NCBI RefSeq assembly: GCF_017876495.1
Contig: NZ_JAGIOB010000001.1
Coordinates: 3,782,001 to 3,846,000 of the forward strand
DNA: 64,000 bases
Direction: 5' to 3'
From: Microlunatus capsulatus
GTDB lineage: Bacteria; Actinomycetota; Actinomycetes; Propionibacteriales; Propionibacteriaceae
Shown here: piece after piece, positions 61,599-64,000 of the stretch
Numbering within the stretch: the first letter of the stretch is position 1
Layout: the number at the start of each line of letters is the position of its first letter
Notes under the pieces: model-generated
Seen by the model: only the letters and a program-made list of their open reading frames with translations
Database searches by the model: none
What the model was told of the DNA's origin: nothing
Made by a program: the position numbers and the translations under genes

Positions 61599-62463
61599 CC
61601 CGACCACCGCGCCCGCGACGCCGACGACGCCCGCCCGTCCCCGGCGGGCGCTGCCGCTGCGCGCCGAGCTGCGCCGCCAGCTCCGCCGCCGCCGGACCCA
61701 GGCGGTCGGTTGGGTGCTCCTGCTGCTGCCGCTGGTCCTCGTCGGGGCCTTCGCCCTGGGCTCCGACGACGACGGCGGGCCGGCCACCGGCGCGCGCGGC
61801 TTCGTCGACCTGGCCCAGGAGAGCGGCGCCAACCTCACGGTGTTCACCCTCTTCGCCTCCACCGGCTTCCTGCTGGTGGTGCTGGTCGCGCTGTTCGCCG
61901 GCGACGCCGTCCCCTCGGAGGCGAGCTGGTCGACGCTGCGCTACCTGCTGGCCGCCCCCGTGCCGCGCGGCCGGCTGCTGCGCCAGAAGCTGGTCGTCGC
62001 CGCCCTGTCCAGCCTGACCGCGCTCGTGGCCCTGCCGGTCTGGACCCTGCTGGTCGGCGGGGTCGCCTACGGCTGGGGGCCCTACGTCGGCCCGACCGGG
62101 GACCAGATCGGCTGGCCCCAGCTCCTCGGCCGGTTCGCGGTCGTCGTGGTCTACCTGGCCGTCCAGCTGAGCGTGGTCGGCGCGCTCGCCTTCGCCCTCG
62201 GCGTGCTCACCGACGCCCCGCTGGCCGCCGTCGGCGGGGCGGTGCTGCTGATGATCCTCAGCGCCATCCTCGACACGATCACCGCGCTCGGCGACCTCCG
62301 GCAGGGGCTGCCCGGGCACTACGCCTTCGCCTGGGCCGACGCGCTGTCGCCCACCGTCGACTGGTCGGGGATGGCGTCCGGCGCGCTCTGGTCCGTCGGC
62401 TACGCCGTGGTCCTGGTCTCGCTGGGGGCCTGGCACTTCCGCCGCAAGGACGTCACCAGCTGA
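61591..62463 (+). CDS. ABC-2-type transporter permease
   Basis: 290 residues from GTG 61591, overlapping the ATPase gene by 8 nt, so the two are one transporter. Six hydrophobic segments are visible, the first after a basic head (ELRRQLRRRRTQAVGWVLL), with GDAVPSEASWSTLRYLLAAPVPRGRLLRQK after the second, the usual ABC-2 cytoplasmic loop. The substrate is unknown; export is the usual direction for this class. Confidence 0.88.
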   Translation: MADPTTAPATPTTPARPRRALPLRAELRRQLRRRRTQAVGWVLLLLPLVLVGAFALGSDDDGGPATGARGFVDLAQESGANLTVFTLFASTGFLLVVLVALFAGDAVPSEASWSTLRYLLAAPVPRGRLLRQKLVVAALSSLTALVALPVWTLLVGGVAYGWGPYVGPTGDQIGWPQLLGRFAVVVVYLAVQLSVVGALAFALGVLTDAPLAAVGGAVLLMILSAILDTITALGDLRQGLPGHYAFAWADALSPTVDWSGMASGALWSVGYAVVLVSLGAWHFRRKDVTS

Positions 62464-62476
62464 GCCGAGGGGCCCC

Positions 62477-62506
62477 TTGACCGTCCCGTTATCGGATCGT
62501 TATCTT
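62477..62506 (+). promoter_or_regulatory. Promoter of the S1 protease gene
   Basis: TTGACC (62477-62482), 18 nt and TATCTT (62501-62506). A GTTATC pair lies in and before the -10 box (62489-62494 and 62500-62505), perhaps an operator. Confidence 0.5.
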
Positions 62507-62532
62507 CGCTGACCCGACCTCCGGAGACCCCC

Positions 62533-63786
62533 GTGACCCCCGCACCCCGTTCTCCTGCACCTCGTTCCCCCGCACCCCGTTCCCGCGCCGCCCGTCGCCG
62601 GTCCCGCCTGGTCCTGGGCGTCGCCGCGACGACCCTCGCCCTGGCGGCCACCGCCGCCGGTCCCGCCGGCGCCGCGCCCACTCCCGCGCCCGCCCGTCCG
62701 GCGGAGGCCGCCGCGGAGGCGCTGGCCCGCGACAGCGGGATCTCCCCGTCGGTCGCCCGCGACCGCGTCGCGGCCCAGGCCGCCCTCAGCCGCACCAGCG
62801 CCGCCGTCGAGGCCGCCTTGTCGCCGTCGGTCTCGGCCGGCAGCTGGCTGGACGCGCGGACCGGCACGGTCGCGGTCGCGGTGACGACCGACGCGGCTGC
62901 CGCGGAGGCCCGCGCCCTGGGGGCGGTGCCGCACCGGGTGGCCCACAGCGGCACCCAGCTGACCCGCGTCCGCGAGGACCTCGACGGCTGGGCGCGGAGC
63001 GAGGGTGCCGGCCGGGTGGTCAGCTGGGGCGTCGACGCCGCGACCGGCACCGTCCGCGTCCGCACCACGGCCGGCGCCGACGACGCCCGGACGAGCGCCT
63101 TCCTGCGGCACGCCCGGACCCACGGCAGCAAGGTCGCGGTGACCACGACGACGGCGCGGGTGCAGCCGATGGCCGACCTGCTCGGCGGCCAGCAGATCGA
63201 GTTCGGCGGCTACGTCTGCTCCGTCGGCTTCACCGCCCGCACCGCCCAGGGGTCGCCGGTGATGCTCACCGCCGGCCACTGCGGGGCCGACTACGCGACC
63301 TTCACCAGCGGCGGCACGCCGGTGGGCACGACGACGGCCTACAGCTTCCCCGGCGACGACTACGCCCGCGCGCCGATCGCCGCCGGCTGGACGCCCCGCG
63401 GCCGCGTCAGCACGTGGGACGGCGACTCGGTGGCGGTGACCGGCTCGGCGCCGGCCGCCGTCGGCGCGGCGGTCTGCAAGAGCGGCCGGACCACCGGGTG
63501 GACCTGCGGCACCGTGCAGGCGACCGGGCAGACGGTGAGCTACAGCAACGAGGACGGCAGCACCAGCGTCGTCTCCGGGCTGACCGAGACCAGCACCTGC
63601 ACCGAGGGCGGGGACTCGGGCGGGGCGAACCTGGCCGGTACGCAGGCGCAGGGGCTGACCAGCGGGGGCGCCGGCTACGGCGCCGACGCCGTCTGCGGGG
63701 AGAAGGTCGGCCAGCCGAACATCTCCTACATCCAGCCGGTCCGCGAGGCGCTGAACGCCTACGGCCTGACGCTCATCACGGGCTAA
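62533..63786 (+). CDS. Secreted streptogrisin/alpha-lytic-like S1 serine protease
   Basis: 417 residues from GTG 62533. The first 20 residues repeat RSPAP, then a basic stretch and hydrophobic helix form a signal peptide ending PAGAA. A propeptide of about 150 residues (APTPAPARPAEAAAEALARD onward) follows. The mature protease shows the triad: His in MLTAGHCGADY, Asp in the GDDYARAPI region, and Ser in EGGDSGGANL near residue 360. Cysteines near CSVGF, GHC, VCKSGRTTGWTCG and STCTEGG suggest disulfides. It is an S1E/S1D-type exoprotease. It converges with the dienelactone hydrolase gene. Confidence 0.92.
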   Translation: MTPAPRSPAPRSPAPRSRAARRRSRLVLGVAATTLALAATAAGPAGAAPTPAPARPAEAAAEALARDSGISPSVARDRVAAQAALSRTSAAVEAALSPSVSAGSWLDARTGTVAVAVTTDAAAAEARALGAVPHRVAHSGTQLTRVREDLDGWARSEGAGRVVSWGVDAATGTVRVRTTAGADDARTSAFLRHARTHGSKVAVTTTTARVQPMADLLGGQQIEFGGYVCSVGFTARTAQGSPVMLTAGHCGADYATFTSGGTPVGTTTAYSFPGDDYARAPIAAGWTPRGRVSTWDGDSVAVTGSAPAAVGAAVCKSGRTTGWTCGTVQATGQTVSYSNEDGSTSVVSGLTETSTCTEGGDSGGANLAGTQAQGLTSGGAGYGADAVCGEKVGQPNISYIQPVREALNAYGLTLITG

Positions 63787-63794
63787 GCCGGGTC

Positions 63795-64000
63795 TCAGGT
63801 CCCGGCCGGCGTCGCGTCGGCCGGGTCGCCGGGCATGTCCGCCGCGAGGTGGGTGCCGAAGAAGGCCTCGATCCGGCGCCACGCGTCCTGCGCGGCCTCG
63901 GGCTCGGGGCCGACGTGGGCCAGCCGCAGCAGCGGCCGCAGGACCCGGGGACCGTTCGGGGCGTCGTTGAGGAAGCTGTGGCCCGCGCGGGGGTAGACCT
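63795..64000 (-). CDS. Dienelactone-hydrolase-family protein, N-terminus cut by window edge
   Basis: Only the last 68 residues are visible, ending at a TGA at 63795. They read VYPRAGHSFLND and then AQDAWRRIEAFFGTHL, the catalytic-His region and final helix of dienelactone hydrolases. The His in AGHSF is the third member of the Cys/Asp/His triad. The gene continues beyond the right edge. Confidence 0.75.
   Translation of the reverse strand, partial: VYPRAGHSFLNDAPNGPRVLRPLLRLAHVGPEPEAAQDAWRRIEAFFGTHLAADMPGDPADATPAGT

Noticed and set aside
62533-62590. Short tandem repeats at the start of the S1 protease gene as a repeat element
   Set aside because: They encode the RSPAP repeats of the protease N-terminus and stay in frame; noted in that gene entry instead.

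Overview
The window is chromosomal DNA from a very GC-rich actinobacterium. Codons end almost only in G or C, GTG and TTG starts are common, and the gene order is the actinobacterial core order: dxr-rip1-ispG-proS, rimP-nusA-ylxR-infB-rbfA-truB-ribF-rpsO-pnp-dapB-rnj, recG-rsmD-coaD-sepIVA-yceD-rpmF-rnc-mutM, and smc-ftsY-ffh. Geodermatophilales or a close relative is my best guess, by inference only. I see no phage, transposase, CRISPR array, tRNA or rRNA.

Layout. 1-8.6 kb is accessory and envelope related: a dimethylformamidase-like secreted protein cut by the window edge, a lipoprotein, a LOG-like Rossmann protein, an aldo/keto reductase, an HtrA-like protease, a DUF805 membrane protein with a Q/G/Y-rich head, and a beta-lactamase-fold hydrolase. 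8.7-15.3 kb holds isoprenoid synthesis (dxr, ispG) around a site-2 protease, then proS. 15.3-17.2 kb has a TauE/SafE permease and a DUF4439 lipoprotein. 17.3-25.5 kb is the nusA-infB cluster; between infB and rbfA lies a wrecked Fic gene whose middle piece is inverted. 25.5-29.0 kb is a small metabolic insert (acetamidase-like, acyltransferase-like alpha/beta hydrolase, Tat-exported glycoside hydrolase). 29.2-37.7 kb has rpsO, pnp, an M16 peptidase, dapB, a DUF2993 protein, RNase J and rpmB. 37.8-46.7 kb is a tightly overlapped DNA repair, CoA, septum and ribosome block. 46.8-57.6 kb carries an APC permease, smc, ftsY, Ohr, a DJ-1 protein, an SDR and ffh. 57.6-64 kb has an amidohydrolase, an unusual secreted hydrolase fused to an ABC ATPase with its permease, a secreted S1 protease, and the end of a dienelactone hydrolase.

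The genes form mostly short operons with 1-8 nt overlaps. Convergent junctions carry strong hairpins. A repeated theme is a -10 box (TANNNT) placed 6-9 nt before the start codon with no Shine-Dalgarno sequence; I find it before at least fourteen genes, which points to widespread leaderless mRNA. The most unusual items are the Fic remnant with its inverted core, the hydrolase-ABC fusion, the apparent CTG start of truB inside a CTGA overlap, and the dispersed GTCGAAGGG hairpin repeats.
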